In this document: positions 1-7,556 of the stretch, piece by piece
How positions within the stretch are numbered: position 1 is the stretch's first letter
Layout: each line of letters starts with the position of its first letter
Assembly (NCBI GenBank): GCA_022567055.1
Contig: JADFHU010000225.1
Span: forward strand, 1 to 8,028
From: Planctomycetota bacterium
GTDB taxonomy: Bacteria > Planctomycetota > Phycisphaerae > Sedimentisphaerales > Anaerobacaceae
DNA: 8,028 bases
Reading direction: 5' to 3'
Translations under genes and position numbers: made by a program
The notes under the pieces: generated by a model
The model's input: the letters and a program-made list of their open reading frames with translations, nothing else
The model's database searches: none
What the model was told of the DNA's origin: nothing

Positions 1-54
1 GAAGTAGAAGATAATCTGTTAGACAGCTTAAAAAAGTTTGTTGAAGGGTGCTAA
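1..54 (+). CDS. C-terminal end of an unidentified protein (5' end outside window)
   Basis: Frame 1 is open from the first base to a TAA at 52-54 and encodes 17 residues, EVEDNLLDSLKKFVEGC. The residue pattern suits an amphipathic C-terminal helix, but so short a piece cannot be assigned to a family. The stretch is clearly richer in A and T than the rest of the window. The stop codon lies inside the left arm of the palindromic element that begins at about 50, so that element may have supplied the end of the gene. It could also be a chance open frame, since 17 codons is a weak signal. Confidence 0.4.
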   Translation, partial: EVEDNLLDSLKKFVEGC

Positions 55-239
55 GGGACCGGCAAGAAATAACTTGGACTTTTGAATGCCCAATTGCACC
101 CCCTCTTTGATCGCTTCTCAATCGCAAAATCCGCGACGTAGAAAAGCTACGCCTGTGGTTTCGCTCAATCGGGCGCGACCAAATATGAGGCACACTTGGA
201 CCCCAAATTGTCCAACTTATTTCTTGCCGATCCCTAAGC
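50..239. repeat. 190-bp imperfect palindromic element (MITE-like or intergenic hairpin)
   Basis: The outer arms, 50-79 and 210-239, are inverted copies matching at 27 of 30 positions; the shared core is GGCAAGAAATAA. Similarity continues inward without gaps to about 114 and 175, at roughly 60 percent identity. The centre is a small hairpin, CGTAG (137-141) facing CTACG (147-151). The whole unit can therefore fold into one long imperfect stem. It encodes no plausible protein. It lies between the end of a plus-strand gene and a minus-strand permease fragment. Possible identities are a non-autonomous transposable element (MITE), a REP/ERIC-like dispersed palindrome, or a very large bidirectional terminator. 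I see no clear target-site duplication and only one copy in this window, so its mobility is inferred. Confidence 0.7.
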
Positions 240-243
240 CGCG

Positions 244-513
244 CTAGCGTACAATTCGCTTGGGCCCACAGTCGACCGCGAGCAGCATGCCAAACTCATG
301 CGTCCTTTCGAAAGCCGACATCATCAGGGTGTTGGCGACGCCGGCGATGGCCGCGCTGAAGACGACGTTGGGTACGACGTATGCGGTGACATCGGCGTTC
401 TTGAATGCCGGTGACCCGTTCGGGAACGTGTCGTTGCCAGGCCAGGACTTCCGTGCCCGCCAGGGTGGATCGACTCGCCCCATCACAGTCCCGGCGTAGA
501 CGGCGGAGACCAT
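244..513 (-). pseudogene. Fragment of FtsX/MacB-family ABC transporter permease
   Basis: Read on the minus strand, 420 down to 247 encodes a hydrophobic helix followed by NTLMMSAFERTHEFGMLLAV and then CGPKRIVR. This is the conserved first part of the C-terminal FtsX domain of MacB/LolC-type permeases, normally NTMLMSVxERTREFG followed by an A-[LI]-G and RRIV. In intact proteins about 70 further residues with two membrane helices follow, but here a TAG stop at 244-246 ends the frame directly after KRIVR. The usual AVG reads AVD. Upstream, the open frame runs on into antisense of the dipeptidyl peptidase gene, with no large periplasmic domain and no convincing start or ribosome binding site; 513 is only the first ATG above the recognisable part. 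The piece is missing both ends and is most likely a relic. The palindromic element begins 5 bp beyond its stop. The exact upstream limit of homology is uncertain. Confidence 0.62.
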
Positions 514-566
514 TACGGGTAGGATCTTGGGTGATATTGCTGGCAAACTGGAGGCTCTATTCTTGC

Positions 567-572
567 AAGGAA
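567..572 (+). promoter_or_regulatory. Ribosome binding site for the dipeptidyl peptidase gene
   Basis: AAGGAA at 567-572 lies 8 nt before the ATG at 581. It decides this start over the upstream in-frame codon at 527, which would put 18 residues ahead of the signal peptide. No convincing sigma-70 promoter is visible between 500 and 566. Confidence 0.6.
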
Positions 573-580
573 GTACTATC

Positions 581-2902
581 ATGAGACAGAGGCACCTGTG
601 TTTTTTTCTATTGGGTGTGTTGGGATTGGCAGGGAGCTGTGCAACCGGTCGGTCGAACTGGGGAGTGAAACAGAGTTGGGCTGCCGACGATAAGGTAAAG
701 GGCGCGGTCTCCGCGACAGATCCCGGCCGGCTGACCCTAGAGCGCATATACGATTCAAACGACTTTAAGGCAAAGTCGGTCGAACGGGTCCGTTGGCTCG
801 AGGATGGCTCGGGGTATATGCAACTCAAAGAGGTCGTTGACGCCAATGGTGTCAAGGAGGTGGTGTTTACCGATCCCAACACCGGTGAGTCGACGGTGCA
901 CATCGCGGCCTCCCGCTTGGTGCCTCCTTCGCAGTCGGAGCCCCTGGTCATCGAGGACTACCAGTGGTCCGAGGATCGTAAGACCTGCCTGCTCTTCTGT
1001 GACGCCGTGCAGGTATGGCGTACGAAGACCCGAGGCGACTACTGGCTGCTCGACGTGGACAGCAATGACCTCTTTCAGATCGGCGGCGACGCCGAGGCGG
1101 CCAGCCTGATGTTTGCCAAGTTGAGTCCCGATGCCAGCCAGGTGGCCTATGTGAATGAGAAGAATCTCTATGTGCAAACTCTGGCCGACCGCTCGATTCG
1201 GCAAGTGACCCAGCGTGCCTCGGACGAGATCATCAACGGGACCTCCGACTGGGTCTATGAGGAGGAGTTGCGAGTTCGTGACGCGTTCCGTTGGAGTCCC
1301 AACGGAGAACACCTGGCCTACTGGCAGTTCGACACGGAGGGCGTGGAGGCCATCTCCCTGGTCAATACCACCGACGCCCTCTATCATAAGGTGACACGGT
1401 TGAAGTATCCCAAGGCGGGGCAGACCAATCCCGCCGTTCGCGTGGGGGTGGTCTCGGCCCGCGGCGGCGAAACCCATTGGCTTGATATCCCGGGCGACCC
1501 GCGAGAGCATTACATCCAGGCCATGGATTGGCTGGAAGACAGCAACGATCTGATTATTCAGCAGCTGAACCGTCTACAGAATACCCACCATGTCTATCTC
1601 TCTGAGGTCGTCGAGGGTGTCCCCTCGGAGCCCCGGCTGATGTTTACCGATCGGGACGACGCTTGGTTGAATCCCGATGTGCGTCCGCTCTGGTCCAAGG
1701 ATGGACGTTCCTTTCTCTGGCTCAGCGAAAGAGATGGCTGGAGTCATCTCTACCGTGTATCACGTGACTCGGGCGAGGCCACACTCCTGAGTCCGGGTCT
1801 CTATGACGTGATCTCCGTGGTCAAGGTGGATGAAGACCGCCAGTGGATCTATGTGATGGCCTCTCCGGAGGATCCGGGCCAGCGTTATCTCTATCGCCTG
1901 CCGCTGGCCGGAGGGGCAGCACAGCGTGTCACACCCGCAGACCAACCGGGCACGCACAGTTATTCGATCTCGGAGAAGGCAGACTGGGCCGTACATACCT
2001 GGTCACAATTTGACCGCGTGCCCGTGACCGATCTGGTACGTCTGCCGGACCTTCATCCCGTTCGCGTCTTAGAGGCCAATGAATCACTCGCCGGTCTGGT
2101 GGACGCCTTGACGCCGACACCCTCGGAGTTCTTTCGGGTGGATGCCAATGGCGTGACACTCGATGGCTGGTGCATCAAGCCGCCCGATTTTGATCCCACC
2201 AGGAAGTATCCGCTGCTGATCTACGTTTACGGCGAGCCGGCGGGCCAGACGGTAAAGGATAGCTGGGCCGGCAAACGAGTCCTTTGGCATCGCATGCTGG
2301 CGCAAGAGGGCTACCTGGTGGTCAGTATCGACAATCGCGGCACGCCGGCCCCCAAGGGCCGCAAGTGGCGCAAGTGCGTCTATCGCAAAGTTGGCCTGTT
2401 GCCTGCCGAGGATCAGGCAGCGGCCCTAAGGACGCTGATCAAGCAGCGGCCCTATATTGATGCCGACCGAGTGGGCGTCTGGGGTTGGAGCGGGGGCGGA
2501 TCCATGACGCTCAACGCGCTCTTTCGCTACCCCGACCTCTACCACGTGGGCATGGCCGTGGCCTTTGTGGCAGACATGCACTACTACGATACCATCTACC
2601 AGGAACGTTATATGGGGCTGCCCCAGGACAATGAAGAGGATTATGTCCAGGGCTCACCCATCACCTTTGCGCAGCACCTGCAGGGCGACCTACTACTGGT
2701 CTATGGTACTGGTGACGACAACTGTCACTATCAGAACTGCGAGGCCCTGGTGAACAAACTGGTCGAACACAACAAAGTGTTTACGATGATGGCCTACCCC
2801 AATCGTCGTCATCGCATCAGCAAGGGCAAGAACACGAGCCTGCATCTGTACGGGCTCTTAACTCGCTATCTCAAAGAGCATCTGCCGCCGGGCGGGTATT
2901 GA
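581..2902 (+). CDS. Dipeptidyl peptidase IV family serine peptidase (S9B), predicted lipoprotein
   Basis: Secreted exopeptidase expected to remove dipeptides from peptide N-termini, typically after Pro or Ala (family knowledge). The 773-residue product has the usual DPP IV length. Residues 1-20 form a lipoprotein signal peptide with a hydrophobic run and LAGSC (Cys20), so it is probably anchored in a membrane outside the cytoplasm. The beta-propeller domain occupies about residues 45-490 and contains DWVYEEEL (223-230), whose glutamates (228-229) bind the substrate amino terminus in this family. The alpha/beta-hydrolase domain covers about 500-773. Its oxyanion tyrosine is Tyr550 (YVYGEP), nucleophile Ser637 (GWSGGGS), acid Asp712 in GTGDDN with substrate-binding Asn714, and His744 (RRHRIS). 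The triad is complete, so activity is expected. The start at 581 follows a good ribosome binding site. The M1 aminopeptidase gene begins 34 bp downstream and is probably in the same transcript. The family call is firm; the exact specificity is inferred. Confidence 0.95.
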   Translation: MRQRHLCFFLLGVLGLAGSCATGRSNWGVKQSWAADDKVKGAVSATDPGRLTLERIYDSNDFKAKSVERVRWLEDGSGYMQLKEVVDANGVKEVVFTDPNTGESTVHIAASRLVPPSQSEPLVIEDYQWSEDRKTCLLFCDAVQVWRTKTRGDYWLLDVDSNDLFQIGGDAEAASLMFAKLSPDASQVAYVNEKNLYVQTLADRSIRQVTQRASDEIINGTSDWVYEEELRVRDAFRWSPNGEHLAYWQFDTEGVEAISLVNTTDALYHKVTRLKYPKAGQTNPAVRVGVVSARGGETHWLDIPGDPREHYIQAMDWLEDSNDLIIQQLNRLQNTHHVYLSEVVEGVPSEPRLMFTDRDDAWLNPDVRPLWSKDGRSFLWLSERDGWSHLYRVSRDSGEATLLSPGLYDVISVVKVDEDRQWIYVMASPEDPGQRYLYRLPLAGGAAQRVTPADQPGTHSYSISEKADWAVHTWSQFDRVPVTDLVRLPDLHPVRVLEANESLAGLVDALTPTPSEFFRVDANGVTLDGWCIKPPDFDPTRKYPLLIYVYGEPAGQTVKDSWAGKRVLWHRMLAQEGYLVVSIDNRGTPAPKGRKWRKCVYRKVGLLPAEDQAAALRTLIKQRPYIDADRVGVWGWSGGGSMTLNALFRYPDLYHVGMAVAFVADMHYYDTIYQERYMGLPQDNEEDYVQGSPITFAQHLQGDLLLVYGTGDDNCHYQNCEALVNKLVEHNKVFTMMAYPNRRHRISKGKNTSLHLYGLLTRYLKEHLPPGGY

Positions 2903-2923
2903 CCCTGCACTTGTATACTTCGT

Positions 2924-2930
2924 GGAAAGG
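2924..2930 (+). promoter_or_regulatory. Ribosome binding site for the M1 aminopeptidase gene
   Basis: GGAAAGG at 2924-2930 is 6 nt before the ATG at 2937. This favours 2937 over GTG 2922, ATG 2931 (directly abutting the site) and ATG 2946 (15 nt away). Confidence 0.6.
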
Positions 2931-2936
2931 ATGGGT

Positions 2937-5540
2937 ATGTCAAACATGAGAGAACGACAGCTTTGCATCGCGTCACTGCTGGTCAGCTTGGCGTGGAGCG
3001 CAGGGGCTACCGAGTCCAGCCGCAAGTACGCGCCGCAGCGGAGGGTGGATATCTTGCACACCAAGATCGATGTCACTCCCGACTTCTTGGCCCGCAGCAT
3101 TGCGGGTGTCACGGATATCACCTTTACACCGCTCCTCGAGCCGCTGCACGAGCTGGTCCTCGATGCCTGTGACCTGGAGGTCGAAGCCATCTGGTCCCAG
3201 CGGGACATCTCCGCCTGGCACGCGGAGGACCATCAGATCACGGTGCACTTTGAGAAGGCCATCGACCCGCAAGAGCGGGTGACCGTCCACATTCGCTACC
3301 GAGCCGAACCCAAGCAGGGTCTCTACTTTCGCACGCCGGAACTGGGCTACCGGCCGGAGAACATGCATCTCTTTACCCAGGGGGAAGCCCATGAGGCCCG
3401 CCACTGGTTTCCCTGCTATGACTATCCCAATGAACGCTTCACCTCGGAGGTCATCTGCCGCGTCCCCGCCGACATGACGGTCATCTCAAATGGACGTTTG
3501 GTGTCCGAAGAGGTGTCCAACGGCCTGAAGGTCTCCCATTGGCATCAAGAGAAACCCCATGTCTGCTATTTGATCGCCCTGACCGCGGGCTACTTTGAGA
3601 AGATCTCGCTGCGGCATCGCGATATTCCCCTGGGATTCTATGTGCCGAAGAGCTACCAAGCCGTGGCGGCCAATTCCTTTGCCGGCACCGCCGACATGAT
3701 GGACTATTTCGAGCGGGAGATCGGGGTGCCCTATCCCTGGGTGAAGTATGATCAAATCGTGGTAGAGGACTTCGTGACCGGCGGCATGGAGAATACCTCG
3801 GCCACCATCCTCACCCATCGAACGCTCTTCACAGCCGACTGCGGCCGGCTGCGTAGCAGTCTCTCCCTGGTGGCCCATGAATTGGCCCACCAGTGGTTTG
3901 GGGACTATGTCACGTGCAAGGACTGGACCAACCTTTGGCTCAACGAGGGCTTCGCTACCTTCTACGAGAACCTCTATCTCGGGCACCGTTTTGGCCGCGA
4001 TCGTTTTCTTTATGATCTCTATCGGGACGCCCAACGCATTTTCCGTCAGAAGGCGGATCAACTTGCCATTTACCATCGGACCTATAACTCGGAAAGCCAG
4101 CAATTCGATTACCGAGCCTACGCGAAGGGCGGCTGGGTCCTGCACATGCTGCGATCCCGCTTGGGTGAAGACCTCTACCGTCGCTGCATTCGGACCTACC
4201 TGGAACGTCACGCCCTGGGCACCGTGGAGACCGCCGACCTACGCTCGGTCATCGAAGATCTGTCGGGTCAGCCCTATGATCAGTTCTTCGACCAGTGGGT
4301 CTACTACGCGGGCTTTCCCAAGCTCACCCTGCGCTACACCTGGTCCCAGACCGAGGGTCTGGCCAAGGTCTCGATCAAGCAGACGCCTTCCCAGGACAAG
4401 GGGGCTATTACGTTCCGTCTTCCCGCCACCCTTCGATTCATGATCGACGGTGTGGCCGTTGATCACGAAGTGGTCATCGAGGAGGCGCCTCAGGATGTCT
4501 ATGTGGCCCTGGATGCGAAACCCGAGATCGTGCGATTCGATCCGGACTTTACCCTGCTGGCCGAGATTGATTTCAAGAAATCAAAGCCTATGCTCTACGC
4601 CCAGTTGGCGCGCGAGCAGGATGTCATCGGGCAGTTTTTGGCCCTGCGGGCCCTGGAGTCCCACGACGATCAGACCACCATCGATCACATCAAGACACAA
4701 CTAAATCAGGCTGCGTTCTACGGAACGCGTATGGCGGCGGCCAACGCACTACAGGAGATCCACAACGACAGGGCCTACGACGCCCTGGCCGCATCCTTGG
4801 AGCAGCCCGACGAGCGGGTACGCGAGCGGGTCCTCGTCAACCTGGGTGAGTTTTACCGTGACCGGTCCCGCATCATCCTGCTGGAGCAGGTCGAGGGGGA
4901 GAGCAATCCCGTGGTGGTCACCTCCTGCATCCGCAGCCTGGGACGCTACCACCATGCTGACGTCGATCGTCTCCTGATCGGCAGTCTCGACCGACCCTCT
5001 TTCCAGAACCGCATTGCGGAAGCCGCCGTGGCGGCCATGGCCAAACGCGGCGACCCGGTCTTTGTCACACCCCTGCAACAGGCGTTGAGAGAACGCCATA
5101 CCGAGTTTACCGCCTCGGGCCTCGGCAGCGCCCTGCGGACACTGGGCCGCCTGGCCGGCCAATTGGATGAAAAAGGGTTCATCCGTGACTTCCTGGCAGG
5201 TTTTGTCAATGACCCCCGGGCACGCGTGCAGGCCGGGGCCATCAGCGGCCTGGGGGGACTCGCCGACCCACAGGCCATCGCCATCGTCGAGACCTTTGAA
5301 TCGACTGGCCGCAGGCGAGTCGATCGCGCGGCACGGGACGCACTGGAGGCACTGCGCAAGGAGACCCCCATCGTGGCCCAAGAAGTGGTCGAACTACGGA
5401 AACGGGTCACGGACCTCGCCGAAGAGAACAAGAAACTGGCGGAACGACTCGATGACTTTGAGCAGCGCCTGGGTGCCAAGGAAGAGGCGGAGGAAGAGGC
5501 GGAGGAAGAGGCAGAAGAAGAGGAAGGGACCTCCGACTAG
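2937..5540 (+). CDS. Secreted M1 family zinc aminopeptidase with HEAT-like region, coiled coil and acidic tail
   Basis: Removes single N-terminal residues from peptides using one zinc ion. The 867-residue product starts with a Sec signal peptide (about 1-25, hydrophobic LCIASLLVSLAW, likely cut after SAGA). An N-terminal beta domain precedes the catalytic domain, which has the exopeptidase motif GGMEN (282-286), zinc ligands His314 and His318 of HELAHQWFGD, the catalytic base Glu315, third ligand Glu337 in WLNEGF, and the transition-state tyrosine Tyr395 (AYAKGG). All key residues are present. From about 552 to 805 the usual helical C-terminal domain looks like HEAT repeats, for example the stretch around DPRARVQAGAISGLGGLADP. 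Residues 817-845 form a regular coiled coil and 848-863 an acidic run. The start at 2937 is set by GGAAAGG. It follows the dipeptidyl peptidase gene by 34 bp, implying joint use of extracellular peptides. The stop is 12 bp from the convergent gene, with no separate terminator seen. Confidence 0.94.
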   Translation: MSNMRERQLCIASLLVSLAWSAGATESSRKYAPQRRVDILHTKIDVTPDFLARSIAGVTDITFTPLLEPLHELVLDACDLEVEAIWSQRDISAWHAEDHQITVHFEKAIDPQERVTVHIRYRAEPKQGLYFRTPELGYRPENMHLFTQGEAHEARHWFPCYDYPNERFTSEVICRVPADMTVISNGRLVSEEVSNGLKVSHWHQEKPHVCYLIALTAGYFEKISLRHRDIPLGFYVPKSYQAVAANSFAGTADMMDYFEREIGVPYPWVKYDQIVVEDFVTGGMENTSATILTHRTLFTADCGRLRSSLSLVAHELAHQWFGDYVTCKDWTNLWLNEGFATFYENLYLGHRFGRDRFLYDLYRDAQRIFRQKADQLAIYHRTYNSESQQFDYRAYAKGGWVLHMLRSRLGEDLYRRCIRTYLERHALGTVETADLRSVIEDLSGQPYDQFFDQWVYYAGFPKLTLRYTWSQTEGLAKVSIKQTPSQDKGAITFRLPATLRFMIDGVAVDHEVVIEEAPQDVYVALDAKPEIVRFDPDFTLLAEIDFKKSKPMLYAQLAREQDVIGQFLALRALESHDDQTTIDHIKTQLNQAAFYGTRMAAANALQEIHNDRAYDALAASLEQPDERVRERVLVNLGEFYRDRSRIILLEQVEGESNPVVVTSCIRSLGRYHHADVDRLLIGSLDRPSFQNRIAEAAVAAMAKRGDPVFVTPLQQALRERHTEFTASGLGSALRTLGRLAGQLDEKGFIRDFLAGFVNDPRARVQAGAISGLGGLADPQAIAIVETFESTGRRRVDRAARDALEALRKETPIVAQEVVELRKRVTDLAEENKKLAERLDDFEQRLGAKEEAEEEAEEEAEEEEGTSD
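5481..5525 (+). repeat. 12-bp tandem repeat encoding the Glu/Ala tail
   Basis: About three and a half near-identical copies of a 12-bp purine-rich unit (GAGGCGGAGGAA and variants) encode an EEAE-type repeat at the C-terminus of the M1 aminopeptidase. All units keep the frame, so copy-number change would lengthen or shorten the acidic tail by four residues. Confidence 0.75.
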
Positions 5541-5552
5541 GCTCTTAACCCA

Positions 5553-6875
5553 TCAAGGCTCTCGTACCTCCCAGACCTCCGTCAACAACGCATACAACGT
5601 CGGATCGTGAATCTTGAGTTCGGCCCGGACGAAGGGGTAGTAGTCGTTGGTGCCGAAGAAGGCCTCGGTGCCCTCCGCGAAATAGGCCTGCTCGTCTTGC
5701 AGGGCCTCGTGGCGTCTGTGTGACCCACCGATATGGAGCACCTTTTCATAGCGACCCTTTTCCTGGGCGGCCGCGTAGGCCTTCTTGATGCCTGGATGGT
5801 CGTGCCCCAGAACACGGTCGTGATAGGCGCGGGCGAGCGGGTGCAGCATCAGGTTGGAGGGGCCGACACTCTCCTCCAGAAACCTCCCCGCATGGGCAAT
5901 CTCGACGCCGTCCGCCTTATCGGGGTTGTACCCGCGCACGCGCAACCACTCGCGGCTGATGTGATAGCAGGTGGTGGCCAGGTCTCTGTCCTGATGTTCG
6001 AGCCAGAGGGGCACCTTCTGCAGCTTTGCCAGCGGGCCCGCCGGCACGACACGGCGGATTCGCTCTAACGGGTACTCCAATTCTTTGAGGATCTCCTGCA
6101 GCGTCTCAGGGTGTTCGTATTCCAGGGTCTCACTGACCTGCAGGGTCCATCCCGCCAGGGGCTTGGGGGTGTAAGCGAAGGTCTCCAGATAGCGGTCGAC
6201 GGGGTCGCAGCGGCGAATGGAGATGTTGCGCAGGGCGGCCGCCGTCTGCCAGGTGGCCACGCCGAGGGGACGGGACTTCGCCACCTCATGCCGTACGGAG
6301 AAGCGATGCTGCTCGGTGTCCAGATCGACCAGGAGTTCCCCATCGATCCAGGCCTGCAGGAGTTTTTCGGTGACCCGGACGTGAATCGTGTACCACTGCC
6401 CGTTGTTGAAGTCCACGTGGCGGCTCGTCTGGTTGTTGGCGGCATCGTACCAATCCACGTTGGAGATCCCCACCAGGCTGCCGCCCCAGCCACCGCAGAT
6501 GAAGGAGCAGTATTGATCACCGACGGGAACAGTCAAGCCACAGAAAAAATCGTTGCCCGCCACTCGCTTGGCCTCGAGCCGGATTTCGTAATTCATGCGG
6601 AGCAGCGGGCCGGCCCAGGTGATGCCCGTCATGTCCTGGCCCTGCCCCAACACGATGGTCTGGTTCTCGACGGAGACCTCTCCCTGACCGAAGAAATCCG
6701 TCTTCTTCCAGTTGCCTAGCGAGCGGCCGTCGAAGAGGGAGACCTTGTCGGGCGTCGCGGCGAATGCCAGAGAAACCGGCTCATTGGGATCGACTTGGGC
6801 GCCGCTGAGAGCGGAGACCGTGAGAACACTCAGGCAGGCCAAGCCATTGAGGATGGTTGACTTAGGATGGTTCAT
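5553..6875 (-). CDS. Secreted two-domain protein: DUF1080 domain plus degenerate metallopeptidase-like domain
   Basis: The 440-residue product begins with a signal peptide (1-26, cleavage likely after SGA). Residues 44-222 match the DUF1080 fold (called 3-keto-disaccharide hydrolase in some databases; a concanavalin-like jelly roll): LFDGRSLGNW (47-56), NYEIRLEAKR (95-104), DFFCGLTVPVGD (109-120), GGWGGSLVGIS (128-138) and a final TWQTAAALRNISIR (208-221). Residues about 227-440 form a second domain with YFAEGTEAFFGTNDYYPF (398-415), which I associate with secreted lethal-factor-like zinc metallopeptidases of planctomycetes. The helix that should carry HExxH reads HPLARAYHD (345-353), so the catalytic Glu and second His ligand are replaced by Pro and Arg while Glu401 remains. 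The domain may be inactive or only bind. The start at 6875 overlaps the stop of the upstream DUF502 gene (ATGA), implying translational coupling. The DUF1080 call is firm; the second domain's family and any function are tentative. Confidence 0.85.
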   Translation of the reverse strand: MNHPKSTILNGLACLSVLTVSALSGAQVDPNEPVSLAFAATPDKVSLFDGRSLGNWKKTDFFGQGEVSVENQTIVLGQGQDMTGITWAGPLLRMNYEIRLEAKRVAGNDFFCGLTVPVGDQYCSFICGGWGGSLVGISNVDWYDAANNQTSRHVDFNNGQWYTIHVRVTEKLLQAWIDGELLVDLDTEQHRFSVRHEVAKSRPLGVATWQTAAALRNISIRRCDPVDRYLETFAYTPKPLAGWTLQVSETLEYEHPETLQEILKELEYPLERIRRVVPAGPLAKLQKVPLWLEHQDRDLATTCYHISREWLRVRGYNPDKADGVEIAHAGRFLEESVGPSNLMLHPLARAYHDRVLGHDHPGIKKAYAAAQEKGRYEKVLHIGGSHRRHEALQDEQAYFAEGTEAFFGTNDYYPFVRAELKIHDPTLYALLTEVWEVREP

Positions 6876-7477
6876 GATTTTTCTGTATCCTTGAGCTTTT
6901 TCAGGAGCGAGGAGGAGCCTGCTCCGCAACTGATGATCGATCGCATGGCATCTTCAACCGAGACGTCCACGGGATGAACGTATTTTGCCTCGAGGTGGTA
7001 GATGTTGCCGGAGGTCGGATTGGGACCGGTGGGCACGAAGACCGTACAACTGCCATCCTCGTGCGTATCGGTGACGAAACAGGAAACCATGGTCTCATTG
7101 CCGAATATCTGGGCCAGGGCCACCGAGGAGAAGGGGGACTTCTTGTTGCCCAGGAACTGAAAAACCGTTTCTTTGACCAGCGAATAGCCGGGCGCTTTGG
7201 CCAAGAGTTTTGTCTCGATAAGGGAGTAGACAAATTTGCCCAGTCGGGTGCGAACGAAGACACCGATGACGAAGCAGGCTGCGATGAGCAAGAGGATTAC
7301 CACAATGTCCGCCAGGACTGGCCATTCGTTCAGGTGTGTCCACTTTGCCGGGCGGGCGATCAGTTCATGGACGGTCTTGAAAAGCCACGCCATTACGGCC
7401 AACATGATGCCCAAGGGCAGCACGACCAACAGACCACCGATTACCGTTGATTTCACGAAATTTTTCAGTCTCTGCAT
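6872..7477 (-). CDS. DUF502 family membrane protein
   Basis: A 201-residue inner-membrane protein of the DUF502 family, whose function is unknown. Two membrane helices are visible: about residues 12-33 (GGLLVVLPLGIMLAVMAWLF) and 53-75 (the run ending CFVIGVFV). A soluble domain follows with the family signature VFVPTGPNPTSG (146-157) and the closing segment VEDAMRSIISCGAG (174-187). Length and motif order agree with the family. I chose ATG 7477 because GGAG at 7486-7489 lies 8 nt before it; an in-frame ATG at 7528 would add 17 residues ahead of the usual N-terminus and would lie next to the candidate -10 box. Its last codons carry the ribosome binding site (AAGGA, 6888-6892) and overlap the ATG of the DUF1080 gene by 4 bp, so the two are made from one message. 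Confidence 0.9.
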   Translation of the reverse strand: MQRLKNFVKSTVIGGLLVVLPLGIMLAVMAWLFKTVHELIARPAKWTHLNEWPVLADIVVILLLIAACFVIGVFVRTRLGKFVYSLIETKLLAKAPGYSLVKETVFQFLGNKKSPFSSVALAQIFGNETMVSCFVTDTHEDGSCTVFVPTGPNPTSGNIYHLEAKYVHPVDVSVEDAMRSIISCGAGSSSLLKKLKDTEKS

Positions 7478-7485
7478 TGCGCTTT

Positions 7486-7489
7486 CTCC
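7486..7489 (-). promoter_or_regulatory. Ribosome binding site for the DUF502 gene
   Basis: On the minus strand GGAG (7489 down to 7486, within GGAGAAAG) sits 8 nt before ATG 7477 and decides this start over ATG 7528. Confidence 0.6.
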
Positions 7490-7528
7490 AAAGATTTCTC
7501 TAATAATGAAGATGCTTATCTCCTCCAT

Positions 7529-7556
7529 TCTATACTATTCCTGGGGCACTGTGCAA
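7529..7556 (-). promoter_or_regulatory. Candidate sigma-70-like promoter for the DUF502-DUF1080 pair
   Basis: On the minus strand, TTGCAC (7556-7551) and TATAGA (7534-7529) are separated by 16 bp. They match the -35 consensus at 3 of 6 and the -10 consensus at 4 of 6 positions. Transcription would start near 7522 and leave a leader of about 45 nt before ATG 7477. The match is modest; position between a terminator and the operon start is the main support. Confidence 0.3.

Noticed and set aside
260..499. Plus-strand 79-codon open frame
   Set aside because: It is the antisense of the permease fragment, whose minus-strand reading gives a recognisable FtsX motif; the plus reading matches nothing.
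755..1510. Long minus-strand open frame inside the dipeptidyl peptidase gene
   Set aside because: It is a shadow of GC-rich codon use; the plus-strand product has complete catalytic motifs.
2903..2936. Possible internal promoter with TATACT at 2914-2919 between the two peptidase genes
   Set aside because: There is no -35 element at the proper spacing, and the 34-bp gap fits simple co-transcription.
3486..4211. Minus-strand open frame of 241 codons inside the aminopeptidase gene
   Set aside because: It lies fully antisense to the zinc-binding catalytic domain and has no recognisable motif of its own.
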